Assembly (NCBI GenBank): GCA_030248295.1
Contig: JASANH010000908.1
Location: forward strand, 372,001 to 436,000
Source of the DNA: Mesodorylaimus sp. YZB2_4
Taxonomy: Eukaryota > Nematoda > Enoplea > Dorylaimida > Dorylaimidae
DNA: 64,000 bases
Direction: 5' to 3'
Part shown: piece after piece, positions 21,303-32,600 of the stretch
How the letters are laid out: every line of letters starts with the position of its first letter
How positions within the stretch are numbered: the stretch's first letter is position 1
Notes under the pieces: generated by a model
Seen by the model: only the letters and a program-made list of their open reading frames with translations
What the model was told of the DNA's origin: nothing
The model's database searches: none
Position numbers and translations under genes: made by a program

Positions 21303-24026
21303 CTAAGCGAGCATTCCTGGGTGATTGAGCTGGCGAAAGCACCCAGGCAGCACTTTCAAGCGGGGAGCTAATTGAATGATGCGGTAGCAGTGAGTTATGA
21401 CTGTGGGGAGGCTACGTAAGCGGGGAAATACAGTCAGAGAAAGGCGTTGGAACAGTTCATGACCTTTCGCGTAAGACGCGACAGTCCCGCCAGCAAGCGA
21501 AACAGTGGAAATGGAGGCACCAAGAGCGGGCAAAAAACGTAAGATGAATATTAAAGCATTTATCACGTCGAGGCACAAGGCCAATTGTCACACTGCTTCG
21601 TACGTGATCACTGCTCGTCGGCTGAAGGGATCCGGGGCAGAGAGGATGATCCTGGGGTGGCGCCGAGCTACGGGTACGGGAGGCGGGCGTGATGCCGGTA
21701 CGAGGGCCATGGGAGTGCGGTTGTCCAATTGTGATTGGAGAGATACTTGACTAGATGATGTGGGTGGTGAATTGACCTTCGTAGCTGAGGGGGGAGCTCT
21801 GCGGAAGGAGCGGGATCCAGAGTTGCGACGTGGTCGGGCGGGTTGGCGTCGGTGTTGGATCCATTGCAGGCCTTGTAGGATCCACGAAAGAGTGGTGATG
21901 CCGCAGCACGCGTAGATTCAGGCCCACTTGACCTGGAGGGCCAGTCGGCCGAGGAATCCGAAGGGGGAGTAGGCAAGGATTGAGTCAAGGATGCTCCGTG
22001 CTTGAGGATCCAAGGTCTCTCCATCCTTTGCCTTGGCGAGCTCATGGAGGATCTGCGCGTGAGCGTCGATCACCTCTTGTTGGTCGTTGAGACTTGATTG
22101 GGCTCGGATTTCGTCAAAGGTCCAGAGCTCCAAAGGTCGACGAATGACTGAATCGAGGTCGGAGTACAGAAGCAACCGATTTGTGTGGAGGGGATGAGAA
22201 ATCAGCGTGGCGTTGAAAGGCCGGGTGATTCCCATTGATGCGTCATAGAGGAGGATGTTGTGGCGGTCGTCCAAGAGGTAGATCTCTTGGGAGAGCAGGA
22301 AGTCCGCAGGGGCCGAATGACGATAAATGATGTTCGTAAGGGGGTCCAAGAAGCCCGTGCCGAGCTTATAAGCACGGCACGGGCTAGGGCACGGGCACGG
22401 CACGGGACTTGTGATTGTCAGGGGCTAGATGATTAAGGAATTTGCTGCTGTTTTTCCATTGTCTTCATCGCCATATCGTGTAGTGAAATATCAATTAGCA
22501 CGTACACCCTTGCACACCCTGAAGTTCATCAGTAACCATAATCAGAATGCGAGCAGCGAAGGCGAGAGGTCAACGCTGAGGGAAAAATGCCAAGATAAGT
22601 CCATGTGGATCCATACATTTTCCATGCAATCACCAGGAAAATTCCCCCGTGGCTCCCTGTGGATCCACGTATTTCCACGTGGATTCCCTTCGTGGATCCT
22701 CGAGGCGTCGGGGCAGCGGATACATGGATCCACTGTGGAACCATAATGGAATTCTCAGAATTTGGAATGTGGGTACCCTTGAATGTGTAGCTCAATGGAA
22801 TCTATTTGAAGCAAGCTGGGTCTTTCATGGGTTGGCGGGAGAACTGGTCGACGGAAACGCATGGCCAAACCTCAAGGATTGTTTCAGTTAGCCGGGCCAT
22901 GACGTGGCTATTGTTCAATAGTTGACGAGCCAGTGGCGTTGGGGCGGCGGCTGCTAAGACTAGGTCGATGGCTTGAAGCTCTTCGATTCGTCGGCAGAGC
23001 ATGCTCAGGACTTCTTTGAAAGCATCCTTGGAAAACTGTCGAAGACGCAGGTTAAAGGCCTCGAGACGGAATGCGAGCAGATCATATGCTCGCGGGCTGT
23101 GGGAGGAGTTGAGGTGGGTGAGGAGCGGGGTTTCCGCCATAGAACGTTCACCACGAGACCGAGGTGCGGTGTCGTTGGAGTGTCGGTTGATGCGGATGGG
23201 CAGACCTTGATCAGTGTTGGTGGCGGTGGAGCCGTCGCAGGTGGTTATCGTTTCCGGTCTGGAGGGCCAAGTTAGGGCGAGATCCTTCGCATTGCTGAGG
23301 CAGTGGGCTCCCCAGATCTGGCCAGTCAGGGGTTGCCAAGGTATGAATTCACAGTTTGCCGTTGTATTCACTTTCCAAATGAGGGCCGATAAGTCATGAA
23401 GACGGCATTCCTCGGACTTGTATTCGCAATTGGCAACGTTTGCCAGGTTAGATTCAAATGACTGTCGTACGCTTGGTAGACCTTGCCCTTGATCAGAAAG
23501 CAATTGGTTGCGGAGCGGGCGACCCATTGGCAACAGCCCCAGGCATTTCCCTAAGTCCAGGCGGGTTCCACATGGTTTTCGGTATGGGCGTGAGCGTCAT
23601 TCCCGTAAAGTGGGCCATCCGAGCAGTGGCGAGTGGAGGCCATTAGTCGACATTCGGATGGGTCTACACGAATCATTTCCTCGCGTGCACGCTTGTCGAA
23701 CCCAGCTTTGGCAAAGTTTGTCCAAGGTTCGATTGTGGTTTTGACCTTGTAATAGCGGTAGGCGGCTGATTCTTATTTCCGGCGATATTCCTCTTGAAGA
23801 TGAGGACGGTGGCATCCGTGAGGGCTGCGTCCGGGGTGTGGGTCCGGAGAACGCAGGCAGGCTTGTTCTGGATATTGAAAACGACCTTGGCGTGTTGGGC
23901 AGCGCAGATCATGGGGTCAATAGAAGCCACAGGGGTGATGAAGCACAGGAGCCCAAGGAGGCATAGGGCGAGGAATGCTTGGGAAGATGGTGAGGGCGAG
24001 CGAGACGGACCTTCTGCCATGGCCAT
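21303..24026 (-). pseudogene. Env-like region of the BEL/Pao element
   Basis: Begins with a signal-peptide-like stretch (AFLALCLLGLLCFITPVAS, near 23960), followed in other frames by a Cys-containing ectodomain (CEYKSEECRLHD, WKVNTTANCEFIPW) and a downstream part with LLSQEIYLLDD and IRRPLELWTFDE. The layout is that of a retroelement envelope-like glycoprotein; its exact class is unresolved. It is interrupted between about 22385 and 22800 by a repeat insertion and by frame changes, so it cannot encode an intact product. Confidence 0.5.
22385..22800. repeat. Palindrome-rich insertion inside the env-like region
   Basis: About 415 bp separates two env-like segments. Its left part is a cluster of CACGGG/CCCGTG motifs. 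Its right part (22597-22740) holds five near copies of GTGGATCCAC. At the left junction a 30-bp imperfect palindrome centred on CTTATAAG spans host and inserted sequence. I did not find terminal repeats or a clear target duplication. Confidence 0.45.
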
Positions 24027-25674
24027 GGCTTTGATGCGGGTGTAAGCTGTGGCTGCCGCACTTCGAGTGGGCGACTGCTCCTGAACTGAGGAGTACCGTT
24101 TATTGGGCGGTTGATCTGCGTCGATTCAGGACGAAGATTCAGGGTCGACAGGCGTTTGCAGTGAGTCAATTGGCAGAGAGTGCCCCTTGTCAGACGTGAG
24201 TTCAAGCGGAGATGTGTGATGGAGCGGGTCAGCAGGGTGCCACTGGAAGTTTGTAGCTGAACCGAGCGAGTGGGGCCGTCCGCACTAGGGAGAAGCTGGA
24301 TGATCTTGGCAAGAGCCCAGGTACCACGAGGCCCATCGTTTTTGAATTGGACGATGCTGCCGATCTGTGGGCTTGAAGCGGCTGTCGAGTGAGGCTGGCG
24401 GAGGGCGGTCATTGATTTCTCGCGGAGAGCGAGGAGGTAATACTTGTACCAAGCACTCCAAAAAGCCTTGACATGGTGTTGTCCTCGCTTCTAAAGTTGC
24501 AAGAGCGAGGCGCGAGTGGACCTAGGACGCTCGTAGTCCGGATCCTGAGAATCTTCGATGGTGCTATCCAGCATGAGTGGTCCCAAATTTGGATTAAGGC
24601 ATAAGAAGTGAGCCGGAGTGAGGGCATGGCCGCTAGAAAAGTCCGATCCGACGTATGATAACGGTCTTGTGTTGAGGGTGGCCTCGATTTCGGTAAGGAC
24701 AGTCTGGAGCTGGAGGGTCGTGAGGCAGATCTTCCCAATGAATTTGCGCAGAGCTTGTTTGACGAGGCGAACAAGACGCTCGTAAAAACCACCCATGCAG
24801 GGGGCACGTTTAGTGATGAAGTGCTAGATGATACTTTGATCACCTATGCAGTTGACCGTGTCTGGATGACGCAGTATCTTCGACCAGCGGCGTTCAAGAG
24901 TGGATTGGGTGAGCTTGAAATGGGCGGCGTTATCCGATGTGTTGGTTGCCAATATGCCCCGACGGAACGTGAATCGACGAAAGCTCATCAAAAATTGTTC
25001 CGCTGTCATGTCCTGGACCAATTCAAGGTGGATGGCCCGCGTGGAGAGGCAAGTGAAGAGGCAGATCCAGGCCTTGGAATCCGCAGGGGCTTCGGCATTG
25101 AGGCGGATGTGGACTGCTCCCAAATAATCTAGGCCAGTATGGGTAAACGGAGCTGCAGGAGTGACCCGGTGGGCTGGCCGCGATGGTGATAGAGGAGCCT
25201 AGGCTCCTCCATCGACGCGTTTACAGGTAGGGCAAAAGAGGATCTCCTTTCGGACGGTGCTGCGTCCCGAGGGTATCCAGAATTCCAGGCGGACCTGGGC
25301 GAGCGTGTGGGATGTGGCAGCGTGGAAGAGCTTCGTTTGGTAATTCCGAATGATCAGTCGAGTGAGGTGGAGTCCTTGGGTAGAAGCATAGGCGTAATAG
25401 CGTCGTCCGGTAGCGCCGAGAGTGTGAGGCGCGTATTGCACCGAAGGAGTCCCATGGGGTCCTTGTAAAGATGGAGGGATGTGGCCAAGGGGTACGGTTT
25501 GTGGGCTTCGAGGGCTTGGAGGACGTCCGGAAAGTGGGACTGTTGTATGGACCGTATCCAACATTCCTTCGCATGTTGGAGTTCTAATGCTGTGGGGGTC
25601 CAACGACGACCTTCGCTCGGAGTGACCGTATAAAACGCAGGCACAAGGCGGTGATTCGCAGAAGCCGGGTTCAT
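23909..25674 (-). pseudogene. BEL/Pao integrase remnant
   Basis: Reading from 25674 downward: an N-terminal zinc-binding stretch with HAATSHTLAQVRLEFW and FCPTCKR, then the catalytic core with the first Asp in TGLDYLGAVH, the second in TSDNAAHF and the Glu in GGFYERLVRL, followed by EATLNTRPLSYV. This is the expected D, D(x)nE order. Downstream (24412-23909) a DUF5641-like domain follows (GSIVQFKNDGPRGTWALAKI, then DGPTRSVQL). The domains lie in several frames, so the gene is broken by frameshifts (for example near 25350-25360 and 24800-24830) and is probably inactive. Confidence 0.75.
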
Positions 25675-25772
25675 GGTCGTCTGTAGATGTGCGGGGTACC
25701 AGGAACGTTTGGCCAGGTGGCTTTCGTGGGAGTCCTGGAATAACTAAACTACTGTAACTGTTTTTCTTTTAG

Positions 25773-26080
25773 ATTGGTAAATATTTCTATGGCGATGACT
25801 TGTATTATTGGATGTTTAATAAATCGAAAGGATCGACCACCGAAGCCAACAATGAACGAAATTCGTTGGATGATCGAGATCCAGAAGGAGTTGCGATCAT
25901 CAGAAGTAAGCTTTCTTGTCAAGTAATTATGTCTGCTGTCATTCTAATGATAATTGGCACTCGTCTATTGTAGAAATCTTGAAACGTTATTGGGAAATGG
26001 CATTATGGACGAGAAGCAGCGAGAATATAAAGCGAAGTGCGGATATCGCAGCAGCATCGCCCGAAAACGCTGTTAATTGA
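25773..26080 (+). CDS. Last two exons of an unidentified gene
   Basis: Exon 25773-25905 follows a strong acceptor (TTTTTCTTTTAG) and joins through a GT-AG intron (25906-25973) to 25974-26080, which ends in TGA. Together they encode 80 residues: IGKYFYGDDLYYWMFNKS, a polar Asn/Asp/Glu-rich stretch, then AIIRKILKRYWEMALWTRS and a short tail. The 5' exons must lie upstream, beyond or displaced by the BEL/Pao element in the preceding intron. The family is not recognised. Confidence 0.5.
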
Positions 26081-26105
26081 TTTGGTTTCGCCGTTGAACA
26101 CGTTA

Positions 26106-26237
26106 GGACATAGTCAGTTGATTACGTCGACGATTCTCGCACTATGATTTCCACAAATCGTAAATCGTATAGGCGATTTGAAGGGGCGCCATTGACGCAA
26201 CAGAGGCGGATAGGAAAAAATCGACAATCTTGGACAG
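26106..26237 (-). pseudogene. N-terminal fragment of the 411-residue protein family
   Basis: The translated segment LSKIVDFFLSASVASM then TIYDLWKS, a TAG stop, and CENRRRNQLTMS aligns with the N-terminus of the minus-strand protein at 39904 (INRLIATSMSLLAAVEIGTT, LYDLWKARSKNRRKKQMTD). The in-frame stop after the YDLWK motif, and the absence of any recognisable continuation, make it a pseudogene relic. Confidence 0.5.
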
Positions 26238-26583
26238 TCTGATGTTTGAGGCGATTCTGCTTCCTGCAACGGCTGGGGCTGAATATGAACCAAAACACAC
26301 ATAAAAGGCCATGCAGCGAGCCTTTTGCATTGTAGTGTGTCGCTGCATTTTAAAAATTCCCGGTCATGATAGATTTTGACTACTTATATCAAATCATCCC
26401 GTGTCCCTGCTCAACTGTGCGCGCGTCGATCTTCAAAAGAAGATGCGTTCCGCCTTTCCGCGAAGATTTTCTAGAGGAAATTTTGATTTTTTCGTTTTAA
26501 AATTCGTAACTTTCTTGTTTTCTGGACGTTAAAGAAGTAATTTCTGGTCTATTCACAAAAGCCGAAGTGCTTGCGCCGGAGAA

Positions 26584-29033
26584 ATGTTTTACGCCCAGTT
26601 TGTTCTTTCCCGACGCGGCCCGTTGGCCAAAATTTGGCTGGCGGCCCATTGGGAGAAGAAATTGACGAAAGCACAAGTTCTGGAAACAAATATTGGAAGC
26701 GCAGTGGATAGCGTTTTAGAACCCAGGGTAATCAAGGTTTTTTATACTTTTTTACGTTGGCTTAGCTAGGTACCCTGAATCTGTTACGATTTGATGGTGC
26801 GGGTAGTGCGACTACTAGGTACCTATACAGAGACCGTAAGTAGACCTTTGTTTGTTGTACATTTTCTGCCCGATTTTCGTAGTGTTTTTTACTGCTTCCG
26901 GAATTTTTCTATAGCCTCCTGCATTTAATTCTTTTTATGTCTCTTCAGTACCTCTGTGCTTAGGTGCTGATGTGGGTTTGCCGTTGTGTGGGTTACTGAT
27001 GTGACCGTTGCAGGATAAAATGGCTTTACGCACGACCGGTCATTTGCTGCTGGGAATTGTTCGTATTTATTCTCGAAAAACAAAGTATCTGTTGGCTGAT
27101 TGCAACGAAGCCTTTATCAAAATCAAAATGGCATTTCGGCCTGGAGCTTCGATCGATTTGCCTGAGGACAATCGAGAAGCGGCTTTCGAAGCAATTACGT
27201 TGCCTGATGTGGCTCGTGATTTCGAATCGGCGCTACCAGATTTCTGCACGTAAGTTTTCGCTTAAATGTTACGAATTGAATTAATTGAATTTCTCCGCTC
27301 TTTTAGACCAATGGACTTTGAGCGTCAGCTAGCTTTGAATCAAAGTCGCATTGATGAAATTACAATCAAAGAAGACGTTCCTGCCGCCCAAACATCTTGC
27401 AACTGGGACGATGAGTTCGGAGGTGAGGGCATAATTTTGTAAACAGTACAAAAGTTTTAAATCTTCAAACTTGCCGTTTAGATGAAGACGGTTTTGGCAC
27501 AACTGAATTCGGTCGTGGCGCAGAATCTGAAGATGCTGATATTTTACCTGGCGCTTCGAAGCGTCGTCGTTTATCTGGCGACGAAGGTTTCGGTGGCGAT
27601 GAACCTATGATGGACGAATTCGGTGCACCAGCCGACGAAGATCGGTTCGGATTGGATGAAGGGGGCGTCAATTTGATGGAAGAAGACGACGAGCGTGAAT
27701 CCGAAATTGATGAAAACGGTTTCGCCGCACCCTTATCGCCAACACGTAAGCGGAAACAGACTCAAGCGTTCGATGCTGCGTCTGATATCACCGAATCGAC
27801 AGTTCTGGTTCAAAATGACAAAGAACGTTTTGTTTTGGGGCCGTTGGATGCGAACTCAGTTCAGGGTAGGTACGAATCGATGGCTTTAGAATACTCGGTC
27901 ACGTTTTTCCGCATTTAGGCTTGGAGAAACATCGCGGAAGGCGAAAACGGCGCCTAATTGTGGACGACCAGAAAGCTATCAGCGGCGAAGAAATGAAGTC
28001 TCAGCTGACTGACTACTCTGACACAGTAGCCACGTTGGATTTGGCACCCCCGACCAAAAAGCTGATGCGTTTGAAAGAAACTGGTAGCGTTGATCGATTA
28101 CTGATATCTTCCGCTTTGGATTTGGTTTCGAAAAGTCTATTCCAGGTAAGAGGCCGTATTGTGGCCTCCGTTAGGCTTAGGAATGATATTTTATCCGGTT
28201 GCTTTGCTTTCAGGCGTACAACGCCAACCTAGTAACTCGTCAACGACCGGACGAATCAGAAAGCGCGGATCTCGAAATGGCTCTGAACGAAATTAAAGCC
28301 ATTCGCGAAGGCGGCGGGACCCCTCAACGCTCTTTTACCCCGATTGCCGAAGACGACGAACGTGAAACTAAATCTCCACAACGTCATCCATTCGATCTAC
28401 ACCTGCCGCCTTTGGGTTCGGGCGATGCACATCATGGTCCGCCGTCGGTATCACCAGGCGCTCGCGGAGGATCAACGAGTCCTGGAGGCTTACCGACAAC
28501 GTTAGAAGAAGAAGCACCCGAGCAAAGTGAACGACGCAAAGCCGATTCTCTCCGTCCTCCAGCTAGTCCCAGAAAGGAGCGTAGAAGCCGGGTTTCTCAA
28601 CAGGTACAATGTGATTTAGTAGGCCGCTTTGGATCGCTGCACACAAGTCTTTCTTGCAGCAACGGGAAGAAGTTGAAGATGATGACGAGGATGCTGGAGC
28701 CGAGGGTGAAACGGCTCAAGACGGTCCCCGTTGGGGAAAGCGCACACATCAGATCTTGGCCCAGATTAGGCGACATGTAAACGACAATGACGATGATGAA
28801 GAGCTAGTGTTTTCGGTAAGCAATTGGTGGCTTGTTGGTGAGTGATGCCAGTTTTGTGCAAATTAGTGTTTTTTAAGGATCTGTTGAGCGGCCACGATAC
28901 TCGTAAATCGGCGGCGCAAAAGTTCTACGCGTTATTAGTTTTGAAAAAATGGCGAGCAATCGATGTGGAACAAGAAGAACCGTACGGGGATATAACAATC
29001 AGGTCGGGCCCTGAAATCAACGCTAATTTCTAA
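26584..29033 (+). CDS. rad21: Cohesin kleisin subunit RAD21/SCC1
   Basis: Eight exons join in frame: 26584-26727, 27014-27249, 27307-27422, 27482-27865, 27919-28145, 28214-28603, 28660-28815 and 28878-29033, giving 602 residues, close to the usual RAD21 length. The N-terminal kleisin domain ([60 protein letters not shown]) binds the SMC3 neck. The middle is acidic, with the conserved [20 protein letters not shown] and [11 protein letters not shown] block. The C-terminal winged helix ([34 protein letters not shown]) binds the SMC1 head. RAD21 closes the cohesin ring for sister-chromatid cohesion and loop formation in the nucleus. All introns are GT-AG. CMTR2 follows on the same strand after 652 bp. 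Confidence 0.95.
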
Positions 29034-29600
29034 TGGTCTAACGTTCGTTCAATGCGCGCAACAGGCAAGCGCGAATACTGCATTCGATAGTGCCAAGGCA
29101 AGTTTTTGGTTTTTTCTCTACTTATTATTGGCAATCTACGTTTTATTTCTCTCTTCGGTCAATGATTTTGCGCTTGCCTGTCGCGTAAAAAACGCATAAA
29201 GAAGTTGAAAATTTTCTCTTGCGTCAGGACGGTCATGCTTTCTTTTGAGGTGTTGTGGAAATGAATTTTTTCGTTCCAAAGTTAATTTTTTTTCTTGTTC
29301 ATGTTGAAAATGAAGAACGATTGATTATTTTTTTTCTAATTAGAAAATGTACGTATGTTAGGTTGTATATTTTTTGAATTTCTTTCGACGTTCGACCTGT
29401 GTTACGAAATTAGGGTAGTGGCAGTGTACAAGACTCGTTTTGCTTCGTGTCAGATTCGTGGTGCATTGAGGTAGGAGTAGTGAGTTGGACCTGCTTGTGT
29501 GAATCGACTATAGCACTCCGCTCATTGCCTGCATTGATTATTATTCGAATGAGAAAAGAGTAAAAAGTTTGAAAAATCGATGGATTTTTGTGTGATGGTG
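29034..29600. other. RAD21 3' region and spacer
   Basis: A/T-rich spacer with no gene. No clear AATAAA follows RAD21. It ends at an acceptor (GTGGTTCCAG) that precedes CMTR2. Confidence 0.4.
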
Positions 29601-29685
29601 GTGGTTCCAGGTGTTTTTTGGTGGTGGTTTACGAAAGAAAGATGCAGGATGTTCTTTTTATAGATTTAAGTTTACTCGTATCGAA

Positions 29686-32600
29686 ATGGCTGAAGGATAT
29701 CAAAAAATCGTAGACAATCTGTTTATGAAACGATATTGCTTGAAATCAAGAAAAATAAATTGGGTCGGTTGGCCGATGGATGAGAAATTAGATAAATCGG
29801 GTGGTGGAGAATGGAATGGAATTAATTTGCCGGATCCGAATTCATTTTTTGCAACATGGTATAATGAAGGAAAAGAAAATTTCGATTTGAATGCAAACGA
29901 ATCGAATCGTGGAGAAAATAATATTTGGAAATCGATTAACGAATTGAAAGAAAATTTAAACGCGACAAAAAATAAATTAAGTGATAAGGATATGGAGCAA
30001 TGGCACGATCATACGAAACGTACGAATCCAGCGTGTTCAGTGGTGGCCGAAATTCGACGATTATTAAATCCCGATTTATGCACACAAGCCTGGTGTAAAT
30101 TTTATGAAATTCTCGTCACATTTCCAAATCTTGTCCGTGCTCGTGGTCGATTGCGGACATTGCATTTATGCGAAGCTCCGGGTGCCTTCATTAATGCGTT
30201 AGGTTATTATTTACAGAAAAGGAAATTATGGATTAAAGAATGGGATTGGCGAGCGAATTCGTTGAATCCATATTACGAAGGTAATCATTACGAGAATATG
30301 ATCGGCGATGATCGATTTATATTTTATTCAAGTAAACGATGGATTTTCGGAATCGACGATACTGGCGATGTCAGCTCGCCTAACATGTTGGAAAGTTTGA
30401 TACGCGATGGTGGAGAATTCGATTTGGTAGGTTGTTTTGCTTTGGTTTAGAATAACACGAAGTTACGCACCGATAGCTGCTGTCGGGCGGGATGCGGGGT
30501 GGTCGAACCTAAAATTGGGGCTTGGAGGAGAGTGAGAACGAGAGCTGAATTGCGGTAATGAGGGGTTAGTGGGAATTTTTACTTTTTTAAAACCTGATCA
30601 ACATGATTGATCGCTTGATGCCCTTTCCGACACTTGATATGTCGTGCAACCTAGCCTGGTAGGAGAGAACGTGGCCGACGCGACAAAAACTCCGACTGGA
30701 GCAGGCAAGTCTTGCGACCATACGTGCGGCTGAAGCATCAACCCCGCGGGTTGATGTCTTCCAGCCAGGGGAGAATATTGATCATTGTCTCCAAGTCGCC
30801 AAGCCGCACGAGGGTTGCAGTCGCAGTGCATAGGAGTCGTGTGATGGTGCAGAGCTGCTAGAACGCTGAGCTGTTAGTCCTGAAGGCGCGGGGTCGAATC
30901 GAATCGCGCACCGAAGTCGCGGAAGGGTCACAGATCAGTCAGTTGCGTGTGTAGGAGCAGGGGAGGGCGAGGAGGCGAGAGCGGCTAAAAGGTGTAAAGT
31001 AGGCATGTTTTGTAATATGACTGGTTCCTAGCGTTCGTTCGGGATCACTTTTTTCAGGATCTGGATCGGGACTCGCTCAATCCCGGTCGGGATCGGGATT
31101 TTCAGAGTGGCTTTGTTCACTTTTAATTCGCTGTAGGTAACTTACAACCCACCCCAAGTAGCCAGCAAATGTAGAGCCAAAAATTTTTTTGCGCAGTATT
31201 TATCATTGCATTCAAAATCATGCAAGCAAAAAAGCGCAGAATCAATCACGAATTAGCAAACAAATCCCTTCCTTCCTCTTACCAATTCAATCATTCGCCA
31301 AAGTTTCTCCAGCTTACCCTTTCGGAACACTCCCTTCCCACTTGCTCCCTTCTCACATATCCACAACATTCAATCCCGACCATTGCTTATCGGGTTCGGG
31401 AGGGGCGATCCCGACCGGGATTAAAATCAGGATCCCGAACGAACGCTACTACTGTAGCTCCGGGCTATTGGAGGGTGTGGGTGGAGCAAAAACCCAGGGC
31501 AGCCCATCAAGTCTTCCGACCTAGTCCGTGGCTGAAACATCGCCGCGATGGCTGTCGGCTGATGCTCCTAGCTGCCGGTTCCGTGCAAGGGATCGATGGC
31601 TAGTCGAGCCTGTGCAGTTTTACCATTCGATTCCTGGCTCTCATGGAAAAGTTGTCCAGCCCTACCTGCGCCTGTTGTGCCCTTAACTCGTTTGGTGCTG
31701 ACTAGTGTCGTTTTCCTGGGATTTAATGTAGTGAAAGGGAAAAGTAAAACGACGGAAAATTTGCGTAGTCAAAGGTTAACGTTATGTGACTTTGAATTAG
31801 ATTTGCCAAGATAGGCTTGCAAAAATATGAGTCTTGAGTGGGATTTGAACCCGCAGCTTTGGTACTTCTAATCCAGCGTTCTAGCAAACTGTTCCATCGC
31901 ACGACTCCGATATAGTGCACGGGTCGAAAAGTGCATCGCAGAAGCGTCTGCAGAACTTGGATTTGTAAAGTTCGAATTAAAAGAACTTTGGAATTTTAAA
32001 AATTGTTTATTTCGATGGAAATGATGTCGGAAGTCAAAGAAATCCTGGAGCATAAATTTATAATAGTGCATTAGAAAATGTAGGTTTTTACTCCAAGTAC
32101 TGTGTGTAACATGATTTTGGGAAATCTGGATTTTCTGTGCGCTGGTAAAAATGGCCTGTTCAGAGTCGGGTGATGTGTTAAAAAGGAACAGGAATGCCAA
32201 GGAAATGCACTTATTGTTAGATGCGCTGACTTAGAGGTGTCATTAGAAATGTCCAGGCCCTGGTCGATCGCTAGCTTTGATTACTCGTATATGGGGGGGG
32301 GGGGAGTGTTTGGCCTGTGGGTGGAGAAGATCGGGTATTTGATCACCCGGCCCTCCTTTGTAGGCTACTCGATGCACGGCTTGAAGAGAGGCAGAAACCC
32401 GTCGGGTTGATGTTTCGGACTCCTTTAACTAGGAGGTCTGCATGGAGGGTGTTTGGGCCCATCCGCTCTCAGCGGTATCTTCCCCAATGTAGGGCTATTC
32501 AGCCTGTAACGTATGTATTTCGAGCAATGTATCCCTCAAAGATCCTTGAGTGACCTGATCGTGGGTGACAACTGATTTGTATTGCAGGTGACTGCCGATG

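Larger units (their letters stand above)
21300..25740 (-). mobile_element. Degraded BEL/Pao-type retroelement, 5' truncated
   Basis: Minus-strand coding remnants run in the order integrase zinc-binding region, integrase core, DUF5641-type C-terminal domain, then an env-like region. Gag, protease and reverse transcriptase are absent; the right border abuts host intron sequence near 25740. Frames are interrupted by shifts and stops. I did not find matching LTRs, so both ends are approximate. Order and domain types fit BEL/Pao elements, which are common in nematodes and arthropods. Confidence 0.75.

Noticed and set aside
22529..22795. Overlapping open frames on both strands rich in His, Trp and Pro
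   Set aside because: Produced by repeated GTGGATCCAC palindromes, which read similarly on both strands.
29611..29685. Upstream extension of CMTR2 (25 codons)
   Set aside because: It begins with GTG directly after a splice acceptor, without an ATG; CMTR2 similarity starts after the ATG at 29686. It is treated as 5'UTR, though an upstream coding exon is possible.
31829..31907. Possible functional tRNA gene
   Set aside because: The acceptor stem is good, but the anticodon stem does not pair and the T stem has a mismatch; a second diverged copy nearby points to a SINE.
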